Shown: positions 48,001-59,925 of the stretch, one piece after another
Position numbering within the stretch: the stretch's first letter is position 1
How the letters are laid out: every line of letters starts with the position of its first letter
Assembly: GCA_033964015.1 (NCBI GenBank)
Contig: CM066914.1
Coordinates: 14,401,637-14,465,636, forward strand
Direction: 5' to 3'
Source of the DNA: Scolanthus callimorphus
Lineage: Eukaryota; Cnidaria; Anthozoa; Actiniaria; Edwardsiidae
DNA: 64,000 nucleotides
Made by a program: the position numbers and the translations under genes
The notes under the pieces: generated by a model
Told to the model about the DNA's origin: nothing
What the model saw: only the letters and a program-made list of their open reading frames with translations
The model's database searches: none

Positions 48001-51000
48001 AGCAAATATATGTCAAAACAGCATGGAACTGAGTCGTGTGAATTTTACAGATTTTGGGAGAAATAGCTGACTTTTCTTTTACGGCTGCAACGCGATAAGG
48101 GGTATAGTCAGACAAATTCCCTTGTAGTCACTGTATTTGTTCAAGTGTTTAAATTTGATTGTGAAAACATCCAACAACGGCCTAGGAGCTGCAGCGTGGC
48201 GGCTGTGATTAAGAGCGCACTGGACCCCGTGACCGAAGCATAAAGTGACAATATTGTATTGATGCATTTTCTTTTTTTCTGATCAGGTACTATAACTCTT
48301 GGATCGAGGTTGCTGAAGAGGGTGATCAATCCAGTATCACCGAAGAAAGTGATATAACGGGCCCCAGTAATAGTAAGCCAGTGGTAGGGCCACGCCCTAC
48401 TATGGAAGACAACCTGCTAGAGATGAACAAGTTCGAGGCGCCGAGTATAATGGAGGGCGACGCCGAGGGTTCGTGGTGCAGCGACGCGGCAGCAGAGAAA
48501 CCAGAGGAGTCTGATTCATCGCAAGGTTAGTCTGGGATTGCACCTTAAAGTGCCTGTGTCAGCCTGTGTCAGCCGCCATTTTGATAGCATAGCAAGATCC
48601 AAAGTCGGAGAAAACATCCATTTCCATCGGCTTTTTTAAAGAATATAGAGTATTGTTCTCGATTGAATTTGGTAAATCAAATATGAAAGTTTGTTTTTAG
48701 ATGTTGATTTAGAGATTTTTACACGTAATTCGTCTTCTAATATCGAACGAGAACAATAACAAAGGAGTGGCTGACACGGGCTCTAACTGTGCAAATGCAA
48801 GCAGTCTAAGTGTAAGCTCATGTAAATATTGTTCTTACCTTAGAGGATGACGTACTCCCCCTGCCCGCGTTCAAAGGCTCCCCTAAGGGCTCTTTCTTCA
48901 GTAGCAAATCCGGGGGGTCATCAGAGGGAATCGTTTTCGCTTCTAGTACCGTGGACGAGTCAATGCTGCAGTTTGGGGACCTGCTGGATACTGAGGTATG
49001 CCTTATTGTCGCAGCACACAGGTCAAGGAATTAAGGTGCTGTATCTGTTCCTCGTCACTTGGTGTATGAATCAAGAATTTCTCCTCTCTTGTTTTCTTGG
49101 CAATGCCTTGATTTTGTTGGGAGAGGTTTAAGGTTGATCGCCTCAGGACGTGAAATAATTAATTAACATATCCGTCATCATTCTCTACAGTCAGAAGAGT
49201 CAGACGAGGGACCTGAATGGGTTGCCGCCATTGCAAGTGATTCCAGTAATGATTCTGTCAGCATGCAGTACCTGTATATTCAGATGGAGTACTGTGAGAA
49301 GAGCACCCTGCGTACCCTAATCGACCTGGGTCTGCACAACAACATGGAGCGCGTCTGGAGACTGCTGAGGGAGATTGTAGAGGGTCTGGCACACATTCAC
49401 TCTCAGGTTAGTTGTTTGCGCAGCCAGGAGAGGCGCAGTTTACTGTAACGGCGCAACGATATCTTCAGCCGGTGTAGCAAGCGTTATCGTGGGGTTTCTA
49501 AGGTCAGAGGAAAATGCGAGCGAATTTTTGGCCTGACGCGTTCATTCTCAGGTTAATCGCATGTGCAACCCATTTGAGTGACATCACTGTGCGGGTTATG
49601 CTGCACCGGAAAACGCATGTAGGAACGGATCCCGTGGGATTCAACTTTCCTTCCCGTTTGACAGTTTATGTGCCTTTATAGCCATTGGGCAATATTATTG
49701 GTCTTCTTGTTCATGTCAGGGTATTATCCATAGAGATTTAAAACCAGTCAACATTTTCTTGGACGCCGGAGGCCACATCAAGCTTGGTGACTTCGGGCTT
49801 GCTACTACACATAATAAAACACGCGGAGGGCTCAATACCGAAATGCATGCGCCGACGGAAAAGTCCGCTTCAAACGAGGGCTCAACTACAGCAGAGGGCA
49901 TGACGGGAAAAGTTGGGACAACTCTGTACGTAGCCCCGGAGCTTGGTAAAGGCTTTGGTCGCTTGAAATACAGCGAGAAAGTAGACCTTTACAGTCTTGG
50001 GATTATATTGTTTGAGATGTGCTACAGACCGTTACCGACGGGAATGGAGCGAGTTAAGGCTATCGGAAACCTGAGAACGGCAAGTATTTTTCATGTTTTC
50101 CTTGACAATTAATTGCAAAATATTTTGGTTTTCCTAAGTGCATTTGGTGTCGAATGAAAGAATACTCGAGTGCATTTGAAACTGTTTATTGTCGCATAAG
50201 GCTGTTTATTTTTCAATGCTCTGGATTTGCTGGGGGATGCTATTGATGGCCTCGGAGTGAAAGGGCAATGATGATGATGATGAAATGGTTCAATATGTCG
50301 AGTTCTGTATCTTCATGGAATGTGTATTACCTTACAAACATACTATTTGCGATGTCAGTGCAGAGATGCCTGAGCCGTTTATTATTAATGCGATGTGCCG
50401 GATTTGTTTTAGGACAAGATACTTTTCCCTGAAGACTTCAATAAAAAGAAGCTTTCCAAGCAGACGATGATAATTAACTGGCTCCTGACGCACGACCCTG
50501 CGGAGCGACCCACGTCACAAGAGCTTCTCCAGAGCCACTTCATCCCGCCAAAGATAGAGGACCACCAACTAGATGAAGTCTTAAAGCACACTCTGGCATC
50601 GACAAACTCGACTCGCTACCGACACCTCATGAACTCACTATTCTCGCAATCTGTAAACCCCGTATTTGATGTGACATATGATATCGAGATCTGCAAGACG
50701 CCGGTTGACGCGCGCACCGTCTTGACGCAACAGTTAGTGCATGACACCCTGAAGGCTATATTCACGCGTCACGGCGCATTGCGCATGCGTACTCCTCTTC
50801 TTACGCCGAGAACCAAGATTCTCGAGAAACACGAGTCTGCGGTGAGTGTCGTCGATCACAGCGGAGGCGTCTTGGCGCTGCCTTACGATTTGAGGATCCC
50901 GTTTGCGAGGTTCGTTGCGCGAAGTAGAATGTCTTATATCAAGCGCTTTGATATCGGCTGTGTGTACAGGGACAAGCGCACACTTGGCGCGCACCCCAAG

Positions 51001-54000
51001 GAATTGTACGAGTGTGCGTTTGACATCATTTCGCCGACATCTGAAGAACTCGTCCCGGATGCCGAGGTGTTATCCGCGGTAGCGGAGATTATTCACGAGT
51101 TTCCATGCCTCGACTCTCGGAGTTATTACATCCGTATGAATCACGCGGGGCTCCTTCGGGCGGTTCTTATTTCTCATGGAGTACCAGAGGAAAAACATTT
51201 GGACTTGTTTGCCATTTTACAAGAGCCTCAGAGCGAGCGAGCTCGGAATGAACAAATTAACACGCTGCTAGAAAGCGTACAGCTATCTGATCATGCTATA
51301 GCGGCGCTTTATGGATTTCTCTATTTCGAAGGGCCAGTACAAAAAGTCAGGGAACATGTTATTGGTGTGCTAAAACGGCGAGGTGCTGCGAGCACCATCG
51401 CTCGTCAGGCCCTACAGGACCTTCAATCGGTAGTCGCACATTGCGCGACATTTGACGTCAAGCTTCCGGTCGTCATTAACACCAGCCTCGTCTACAATAT
51501 CCAACATTTCTCTGGAATTATCTTCCAGGTTGTCGCCGCCGACAAACGAAAATCGAAACGCGGCGGCGTCGACATTTTAGCCGCAGGAGGGCGCTATGAT
51601 AAGCTAATAGCGCATTTTCAGCACGGAAATGAACCCTACCAGGGTCGGGCGGGGTTGGTGTTAGTATCGCGGTTGAGAAAATCGTGTCCGCAGTCTCAGC
51701 CGATGAAGAGATGGCGTTACCGTGCGCCTGCGATGTGTTGATCTGCTCCATGGGGCACTTGCTACAGGAGCGCATGCGCATTGTACGCGAGCTGTGGCAT
51801 GCCGGGATAGCAGCGACTCTGTTGTACGATTCGCAGGGGCGACATACGTTAGAGGATGTACAGGAGTACTGCCGCCACACAGGGATCCCGCACCTTGTGT
51901 TTCTGAAGGAACAAGATGCGGGCATCGCTAAGGTAATTAAGTTTTTAGATGGCAGTCTCGTACAAAGTCGGTTTAGAGAGTAAGGGAAGAGATAGAACAC
52001 AGGTAATATTTTTCCACAAATAGATCAATGGATTTTCCCTTGCATTTTCCCGAAATTGTCAAGTGTTGCGATCTTGGGGGACCTGTGGTAGAAGGGGAGA
52101 TAAGCGCAGGGGTTTATGGGAGTGATTCTGATAATCCATTGCGCGCCTACCTAATCTCCCACAATCCCCTACGCTCTCCCTCTCCTACCTCTACCAAAGA
52201 GATTGGGTAGGAGAATCGTAAATTTAGGTTGTATGATATAGGAAAAGAACAGGCCGCATTATACTCATTCTTACCATGCTTACAGACCAATGTACAGTGT
52301 ACAACCAAGAGCCCATTTCTAAGAGTAAGAATCTCCCTTATTAAGTCTCTCTACCCTTCTGAGCGGGTTGCCTGTGTTAAGACACGGGAGCTCTGCGGTG
52401 GACACCGCGGCAAAACGCAGTTCACATGCGCTAAAGATTCACTGGCCTGTGAAATGAAGACAATAGGACATTTGCATGATGACGTGGTTGACTACAACTA
52501 CCAGAAATCTTTGCGTGGTGGCTTATTGTGTAGAAAATTAAGGCTATTATGTTCTTTTTCACGAAGCCGGAATTTGCTGATCTGAATAAGAAAAGGAAAC
52601 TGAAAAGGATTCTGGTAGTTGTAGTCAAATGACGTCATCATGCAAATGTCCTATTGAAAAAGTCTACATAACAACAGCGAACGATAAATTTTGACTTTAA
52701 ACCATAATTTTCGCCTCGGGTGCTGCGAGGTGCAAAATATCAGAGAAAGATATGATCATATTCTAGCTGTTCTTGCCTTACGTTTTGTGTCTGGAGCTTA
52801 TGTTTTTCAAATTTTCAAGGCAGCATGAGATATTTTTGTTGGCGTTTTGCCGCGGTGTTTCTGCGGCGACCCTACCGCAGGAAGCCCGTCCAGAACACTA
52901 GGAACTACTCCATATTTGGTGATCACCATATACTAACTAGAAATTCAACATATTTTTGTATATTAAAAAGGTGGTCTCAATCGAGAAGGACAAAATTACA
53001 AAGACTTCTCTGAATACAAAAGATTTAGTCGAACACATGCAGGCAAAGATCGGTAGCCGTGCTGACACTGCCGACAACGCCCAAACCGGGGGGACAAGTC
53101 GCCCGACAACTGCTCCCAACCCTACCCCTCAAGAAACCAGTTCATCGCCGGATATCCACGTGTCATTCAAGACGCAAGAAAAGTTGCAGTGGAATGTGAA
53201 GAAGCGCTATGAGAGTCAGATGATGGCGAGAATAGGACCGTTACTGCAGCAAATCCGCCAGCATATCGGGTCTAAAAACGGCGTAGAGGTCGTAGGGGTA
53301 GGTACTAGAATTGTGTTATATTCGGAATGGCAGGTTAGAAGACGGGGGAGACAATCCTAAGACTAGCAAAACTTCCAAACATAATTATCAGCCTCCCCCT
53401 GTTTTGCTCTTTCCCGGAAAACAGGTCACGGAGGTGAGAATTCCCGATTACCGACGATCCTCTGAAATTCCCGACATTTTTTATAAAGACTCCCAAAACA
53501 TCATTTCTTAGAGTTGTCACTCCCCTTCTAGAAAAAAGTACAATTGCATTCGAAACTAATCGTTACGGTCCAGGCATCATAGTTTCCCGGAGGGGGGATC
53601 CCCCTATTTTTGGGGCGGGAGTTCTCGTACTAAAATCAGGCCTCTGTTACCTTTTAGGGGGTAAAATTTGAAAACTCGAAAAAACTCATAGGCATGGACG
53701 TCAACCCTCCCGGTTTTGTCGGGAGTCTGAAGATTTTTCACTTGTCTCCCTGGAAAAAATCAAGACTGCCATACATACTGCATTTCTCCGGGGAGAATTT
53801 CAGGAAATTTCACTGACCATTTCAAGACAGATTTTTGAAGTCCAGAGATTGACATCTCTGTCTTATGGTTTAATCAATATCATATTATTTTGTTGGTACC
53901 CATTAGGGGCCAAAATCAATTAAGCCACGTCCTTTTGGTACCTTGAGCATCCCCTGCCCCAAAAATACATGTAGGGGAGGCCCCCCACCGGGCATAGTTT

Positions 54001-57000
54001 ATGGTGTATTCTAAAACATGAACTAGCAGTTCAAAACATCCTGTTGTAAAATCAACGTTTTAGACGTGCACTGAGTAACGTTCATAGTAACTACGCTACA
54101 CTGCGGTCAACCTGTGGCGAACTTGTATTTATCGAGTGGACCGGTTGTCGATCCGTTCCGAATGCCACCAAAGCCAAGTTCCTTAACTTCACTTGAAGAT
54201 GAGGGGGAAACAGCATTAGTTTTAGAGAACACCTTCATTGTATATTTTCTATCCATGTTCGATGGTTGTTTTCTCTTCTCATTGTCTATTCCATTTCCTG
54301 CCGCCTCGTACTTCTCTTTCACCTTAGGGCTTGCTGCGGCGCATGCATTTAGTGGGGTTAAACCACTGGCATTGTGCAAGTCCGTAAATTGTTGGACTTT
54401 GACATCTACTGTGAAAATCCTGTACCTGGAATTCTCCCTCCGTTGCTGCGTTTTTGTTTTACTGTCTCTGGCATTCTGTGCGGCTCTTGGTTTCCCCGTC
54501 TGTGGACTCATAGGGACCTCCTCTCGGCGGGACTTGGCCGGTCCAAAGCACCACTGAAGCTTTTGCTGCACGTACAACAGCGCGACCTTGCTTCTCAATA
54601 GATACAGAATCGGAAAGAAAACTCCTTTGAGACGAAACAAAAGGACGACGGCAAAAATAGTGTCCTGTGGGATGTCCCCTAAGGTGGCCATGTTCCAGAT
54701 GATTGTCACGAGAAATGGAGATGCAAACAAAGTGTAAAGAGAAAACAGCAAGATGGCGGTCATGGACGAACGCGCGTACGTATGGACTGCAAATCTCTCG
54801 GTGACTCCAAACGAGCTGCTCGTCGTTATAAGATCGCTGTTGCCTTCCAACCGACGGCGACGGCGTGCTGTTTTCACTACGCGCCAGAAAACGTACAACA
54901 CAACGAGAGAGGGCAGTAGCACGCATGTTACTGAGAAAAAGATCGTGATTGAGGGAACGTGAACACCCGGTTATACAGCCAAGGCAGTCGCGCGCACATA
55001 TCCAGAACGTCTTCTTTTGAGGACGTGAACAATAGATCCCAAGGGAGGGAGGCTAAGGTTGCTTGTGACCATACCCAGGCGACAACAATAGGTAAGTCAG
55101 CTTCGGTAAGACGACGAAGCGATGTACGGACGAGGTTGAAATATCTGTCCAGAGCAATACCTGTCATGCTAAGCACACTTGCTACTTTGAAGAAATGATC
55201 AAAGACTAATGCAGCCCGACAGAAGGAGTAGTCGGTGGTGAGCTGAGGGAGGGATGTCGCGAGGAGAAAGAGCGGGATCTCGCCTAATACTGAAAACGTA
55301 TCTGCGGTACACATGTTCACGACCATAGTGTTCGTTACTGTTCGCATTTTAGGGTTGGCAAAGAATGTTAGGATAATAGTGATATTACCGCAAAGCGTCG
55401 TTACAACCACAAGGGTCACTAGTATCATTTTACTAGCGCTGACATCAAGACGCTTATCCGGGATGCCGCCTGTGGCATTGAAGCAGTCCCAGGTCAAGTT
55501 CTGGCTATCTAGAAAATCCAACGTTGTTAAATTCACTTCAGTGTGGTTACCGAAACAGTCCATTATCATTTCACAGTGCTTAACGGAAGTGTTCCTTCGA
55601 GGACTATTTTATCTTTCGTCTAATTCAAAATATAACACCTGCCGACGACTTTCAATTTGATAAATTCTATATCACACAAATTTATTTACCTTTCTTGCTG
55701 TCTTGTTTATCTCTTTACAAGCAATTTAATATTTACAGCTGTCTTTACTCAACGGCAACCAAATAGGGCGTTTGTGTCCATATCGACTGTGCTGATGGTC
55801 GCTGACTTGAATGGTATATAAATCTTCAAAATGTTAAGGTTTTCACCTCCTCGGATTTTGTACATAACGAGAAAAGGCGCGTAATTTGTTGTCTTTTTCA
55901 GTAGCCAGAAACCGCACCGTCTGTGCCCATAACTCGTGAATCCCCTGTTCTTTTATGCGTCGAACTCTCTAAGTTGCTCAATCGTCGAATTGATCTTTTA
56001 TCGTTTGCTATACACTTTGCGCTTAAGTATACAGATACGATTCTGCGTGGTGAGCCCATTAATCGATATTCACGGCATATTGTTGGCTAGTGGAAACTTC
56101 CGCTCATTTCTTTTTAGTTTTATAGCCTAAACTACTGGTGCTGCATAGTTCTTGTGGTGCTTAGTTCCTGAAATATTCCGCGCTCTTCAAACCATACTTT
56201 CGCCTTCAGCCGGCTTGGTAATGATGGGAAACAGTGTCCCGCTTGTGGTCGGAATTCTTCACTTTTTTTTAGTTTGAGCAACTAGCAGAAAACGCTACCA
56301 TAATCACATTGTTTAAAGCTGATTGTGGCTGGATGTTTACAATGGAACAAGGACGAGAAGTTCCGACTCTCTTATTGAAGTGTATTGTTTTTGCATTATG
56401 AGTCGTTCAACACGTAAAAATATTTTTAAAAAGGAGAGAAAGTAGGAAAGCTTGGATTCTGTCAGGCCTAGGGGAAACGTCGCATTAAAGTTGCTTCGAA
56501 CACATTTAAAACAATAGATAATTGTTATTTGAAAGTGTAATCAGTCGACATCGTTTTAACTCAATTCCTAGTCGAGGTTTTTCGTATTTCCAAATTAGGC
56601 CACAAAGAAAATCCGTCAAACAGCTGAAAATAGGCAAGATTTGAGGCTCGCGGGTCGGCAAGCCTCGAACGAACTGGCATAAAATTTTGATAAGTCTTAT
56701 TGTCGCAATCTGCTCTTTAACTTGGTAGTTGTACTAATATGTAGGCGCTCTTTTCGGCTGTGTTGATGGATTTCCTTTCCTGGAAAATACAAAAACCTCG
56801 ACAAGGTCTCGTGGTCGCCATCTTGGTTTTCCCGGAACGCGTGGTCTTGGGGCGAGCGCAAAGCTCCAGAAATCCAAGATGGCGACCACGATAAAACCAT
56901 CCACTGCCTGATAGCGCAGCAGCATAGCTGTCAACTCCCCCGCATTAGGTGGGAGTCCCAAGATTTTGAGCCTTGTCTCAAGGCTAAAATGTTGCTTCAT

Positions 57001-57414
57001 TCTCATAGATCTACTGTATTTCTCCCACACAACTTTCTTGGATGTTTCTCATATATTTGTTGCATTCCTTACAAAACTCCAGATTTCTAAAGTTTGAGGG
57101 TTGAACAGCTATGCAGCGGGCTAAAATCTTGGGCGCTTAGTAGGAAAACGCAAGCAGTGTCCGCATCTGGCCTATTATTTCCACAGGTTGATCTGCCCGG
57201 AAGCGTTGTAAAGGGGATGGCGTCTCTACTTGAACTAGAAGGAAGCGAGGAGTACTTTGACAAGAGCGTGTCCTCGATCACAGACAAGTTCCCGCGCTAC
57301 AGCAAATCCATCAGCCGTGTTTGCGACGACATTCGAGATCTGAAAATCACTAACAAACTCCCCCTGCTGTTCGTGTACAGCGTCAAAGACGAGCTCTATA
57401 GAATATTTTTCTGA
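39021..57414 (+). CDS. EIF2AK4: eIF2alpha kinase GCN2
   Basis: Cytosolic sensor of uncharged tRNA and stalled ribosomes; phosphorylates eIF2alpha to lower translation during amino-acid shortage. Twenty exons: 39021-39116, 40096-40211, 40735-41020, 42651-42725, 42989-43259, 43702-43870, 44280-44393, 44726-44875, 45273-45337, 45837-45942, 46379-46479, 46638-46932, 47617-47750, 48287-48525, 48844-48995, 49191-49406, 49720-50079, 50413-51932, 52971-53297, 57187-57414. Domains by residue: RWD 10-130 ([13 protein letters not shown]), charged helix to about 195, pseudokinase about 275-535, kinase about 598-1030, HisRS-like about 1070-1490, C-terminal domain to 1673 (ends DELYRIFF). Catalytic marks present: AIKRI lysine, [20 protein letters not shown]. 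The kinase insert (exons 14-16) is acidic and Ser-rich. Phases close at every junction except two one-base losses, in exons 6 and 18. The length of about 1673 residues fits the family. Exon 17 uses a GC donor. Confidence 0.95.
41161..42501. mobile_element. TIR element of about 1.34 kb in GCN2 intron 3
   Basis: Ends are 'caattcttgggtttca' (41161) and 'tgaaacccaagaattg' (42501), 16-bp perfect inverted repeats; 'cacgtgac' and 'gtgacgtc' follow just inside. I see no transposase frame inside (open frames are below 100 codons). No clear target duplication was found. Non-autonomous DNA transposon is the simplest reading. Confidence 0.65.
43726..43729 (+). other. EIF2AK4: Apparent one-base deletion in GCN2 exon 6
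   Basis: Before this T run the frame reads [11 protein letters not shown], a glycine-rich loop. After it, the frame one base over reads [19 protein letters not shown]. Exon 6 is 169 bases, whereas the flanking phases need 170. A T run one base longer would join the frames. Either a consensus error or a real lesion in the pseudokinase. Confidence 0.8.
47473..47495. repeat. Poly-G tract in GCN2 intron 12
   Basis: 'ggggggaggggggggggggggg' type run upstream of exon 13. Probably length-variable; no function evident. Confidence 0.7.
50080..50081 (+). other. EIF2AK4: GC donor of GCN2 intron 17 (GC-AG intron)
   Basis: The exon ends AGAACG and the intron starts GCAAGT; the acceptor TTGTTTTAG is at 50412. 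Joining in phase gives NLRT followed by DKILFPEDF, which matches the end of the GCN2 kinase domain. No GT donor nearby keeps the frame. Confidence 0.8.
51642..51644 (+). other. EIF2AK4: Apparent one-base deletion in GCN2 exon 18
   Basis: The HisRS-like frame runs cleanly to HGNEPYQG, then continues one base over as [17 protein letters not shown], a conserved part of the family. The exon is 1520 bases where 1521 would keep phase. The break falls in a GGG run. Uncorrected, the frame ends at 51741, losing the rest of the HisRS-like domain and the C-terminal domain. Confidence 0.85.
52461..52656. mobile_element. 196-bp MITE in GCN2 intron 18
   Basis: Ends are 'caataggacatttgcatgat' and 'atcatgcaaatgtcctattg', and the pairing continues through 'actacaactaccaga' and 'tctggtagttgtagt'. 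Arms are nearly 50 bp with few mismatches. Non-coding; no target duplication identified. Confidence 0.75.
53700..53770. repeat. Dispersed CTCCCGG-type repeat
   Basis: 'gtcaaccctcccggttttgt' followed by 'cgggagtctgaag' resembles 'gtcaactcccccgcattagg' at 56927 and 'ctgccaactctcccggttta' at 60768. One short repeat family is present at least three times in the window, here in GCN2 intron 19. Confidence 0.5.
54107..55569 (-). CDS. Class A (rhodopsin-like) GPCR, nested antisense in GCN2 intron 19
   Basis: Seven-transmembrane receptor at the plasma membrane; ligand and subfamily unknown. Single coding exon of about 487 residues. N-glycosylated N-terminus ([10 protein letters not shown]), TM1 with GN (LCGNITIIL), TM2 with the conserved Asp (NMCTADTF), Cys before TM3 (FCRAALV), DRY at the end of TM3 (ALDRYF), TM4 Trp, a basic third loop (ARRRRRLEG), TM6 Pro (TLFASPFLV), TM7 FPILY where NPxxY is usual, then a long Ser/Lys-rich tail. 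The frame breaks once at 54953-54955: VFTFP continues one base over as [10 protein letters not shown] in TM5. This looks like a one-base loss in a C run, since both sides are otherwise clean and conserved. Lying antisense within an intron suggests retroposition or insertion of an intronless receptor gene (inference). Confidence 0.85.
54953..54955 (-). other. Apparent one-base deletion in the GPCR TM5 segment
   Basis: GGG on the plus strand (CCC in the gene). One more C would join VFTFP to [16 protein letters not shown]. As assembled, the receptor would end within TM5 at 54928. Confidence 0.8.
56804..56890. repeat. Inverted repeat in GCN2 intron 19
   Basis: 'cgtggtcgccatcttgg' pairs with 'ccaagatggcgaccacg' around a centre of about 55 bp. 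'aagatggcg' again resembles a YY1-type site, here on both strands. Non-coding. Confidence 0.65.
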
Positions 57415-57420
57415 ATCAAT

Positions 57421-58638
57421 AGCCGTATTCACACTAGAGACCGGCAAGTATAATTGCAGACCACAAAATGCAGACTGCAGACCACAAAATGCAGACTGCA
57501 TACTAGAAAATGCAGACTGGAAAATGCAGACTAAAACATGCAGACTAGAAAGTGCAGCTGGAAAATGCAAACTAAGAAAAATTACAGTTAGAATAAACGA
57601 TGATTTCGTGTGAGTATAGCGAGATCGTCAAGATCGAGGGCATGGACTGTCATATTAATTAAGTAAGTGTAGCACGAATGAGTTTGGTCAGTTTGCAAAC
57701 GATCCCGAACCGAAGATTTGAACACTGCACGTTTTTGAAGCGAATGAGTGAATGAACAGGCTCTCCTATAATTACTGAGAACCATATTATTTTCTTGTGC
57801 AGAAAAGATCGATTTAGACCTGAAAACAAAGCTGGAACTTACAGTAATGGCGATCGCACAGTGTGTGTTTCGTTTTCTAGGAATTAAAACATTGTTTTGC
57901 AGAATACTGAACTACCAACTTGCTAGCTTGGTTGCTACATTTACCTGTAGTTTCTTTGATATTTATGGTAATACACTGAATACCGCGATGGGAAGTAATT
58001 TGAGGAAATCTGTGATTCCGCTTTTACATTGTTTTCAGGTCTAAATCGATCTTTTCTGCACAAGAAAATTATATGGTTCTCAGTAATAGGAGAGCCTGTT
58101 CATTCGCTTCAAAACGTGCAGTGTTCAAATCTTCGGTTCGGGATCGTTTTCAAACTCATTCGTGCTACACTTTCTTAATTAATATGACAGTCCATGCCCT
58201 ATCTATTCAATAACTTGGAACGAGCCTCCTCGCCGCGAAAACTGAACAACAACTTCCAAAACTGTTTCTTTAATACAAAATGGACAAAAACTAACCTATT
58301 CACAATTTTAACGATGAGTTCATTTTCTTGTCTGCATTTTCCGGTCTGCATTATTCGGTCTGCATTTTCCAGTCTTCATTTTCTAGTCTGCAGTCTGCAT
58401 TTTCTGGTCTGCATTTTATACTTGCCGCACTAGAGACGGAAAACTCATCTGAGACGAGTTTCTCGTCAGAAAAAGTTCCTGCTTTATGTCAATTCTGCTC
58501 AGAAACACTTGCTTGTTATCTGTCTAAACGTTCTCCTTCAAAAAAATGTTTTCACGTGATCACAGAAGAACAGGGAACCATATTCAAGGCGAGAAACTCG
58601 TCTCAGACGGGAAACTCGTCTCTAGTGTGAATACAGCT
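57421..58638. mobile_element. 1.2-kb foldback transposon-like element just after the GCN2 stop
   Basis: The outer ends are AGCCGTATTCACACTAGAGA and its near-complement TCTAGTGTGAATACAGCT. Inside them are inverted arrays of 'aaatgcagactgcagac' / 'gtctgcattttc' type repeats. Within those lie two long arms (57638-57827 and 58031-58200), near-perfect reverse complements of about 170-190 bp, around a unique centre of about 200 bp. No transposase frame. It begins 7 bases after the GCN2 stop codon. AAT on both flanks may be a target duplication. Confidence 0.8.
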
Positions 58639-59925
58639 AATGCAAGTGCACAACAGAATAGTTTTGTTGAATATCGGAAAATAACTTATTTTTGGTGTCA
58701 ATTTGTACGTCGATCGAAGTGGTGTCAATAAAAAATATGACGCAGTATGGTTAAGTGCATGGAGATTGTTTTGAATGAAAACCATGCTTGAAAACTTATA
58801 GCTGCATTCATTATGTATACAACAATGCAAAATTTTCAGATCCCCCAAGGCACAACATATTTTTTACGAATCCCCCCTCTTGGTCAAAAGGAAAACATGC
58901 CCCAACCCCCCCGAGACATTTTTTCAATTTATATGTCGAGGTAGGGTCGCGTCAATAGCATTTTTTCAAAAGATGCAGAACAAGGCTCAATGATAAAAAA
59001 TACAAAGCGTAAAAATGCAAATAAAAATCCTAGGTGGCAGTACTCTTTTGTGTGTAGTGACTTTCTACCATGTGATCTGGTGCGCTCCTCGATTGGAACC
59101 TTATACTACATAGACTGAGTATCATTTATTTTGTATTTGATTGTTTGGTTTGTTTTCCGTTGTGCGCGCAAAGCGCGCCGCAATTTTGACAATGAAGCTA
59201 CAAGACTATTAATCAAAAGTCCAAGGGCGTTTTTGTCTGGCAGACAAAAGTCACTGAAGAGCACCTCGAGGAATTGTGGTAAAACAAGAAGGCCTTTTAC
59301 GATTTTTTAAGTTTATCATTCTTTATGCATGTTTATGCGCGCGAAGCGCGCAGCTTTTTTCAACATATCAGTTGAAATAGGGTAAATACACGAGAATAGT
59401 AGTGCAAGTGATATTTCTTCAGGAGGTTCAAACTCGGTGTTCAACAATTGAGCCTTCCTTCATTTACTATCAAACTGCACCTTGTCTTAAATATATATCT
59501 CAACAAAAATATGCATCCCCCCTTCATGTTATGAAAAAACTTGACATCCCCCCTTTTCCAGTTCATAAATTTTGAGACCCCCCCTCAAAATCCTCTGCCC
59601 TCCCCTGTAGTATACATAATGAATGCAGCTTTAGCGCGCTACTGTGGCACCGCGGCTATTGTGCCGAATTTCGAGGACTTTTGGTGATCGAGATAGCGCA
59701 ATCCCAAAAACTCCTAAATTTGATAGGGATTGTATGAAAATACATGTGGTTTGATGTTCGCGCGGGCGTAAAATATGTTTTGGACCCGACTTAGGCAAAT
59801 GAGCACTTAGCAAACGAGGGCCCAAAACATATTTACGCCCAAGAACATCAACTACATTACTATTATTGTAACTTTGGAGTGCATATAGAGTACGAAAAGA
59901 AAAGTTATGGCGACCTCAGAGCAGC

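Noticed and set aside
54114..54557. 147-codon plus-strand open frame opposite the GPCR
   Set aside because: Antisense shadow of the receptor gene, whose minus-strand frame carries the conserved motifs.
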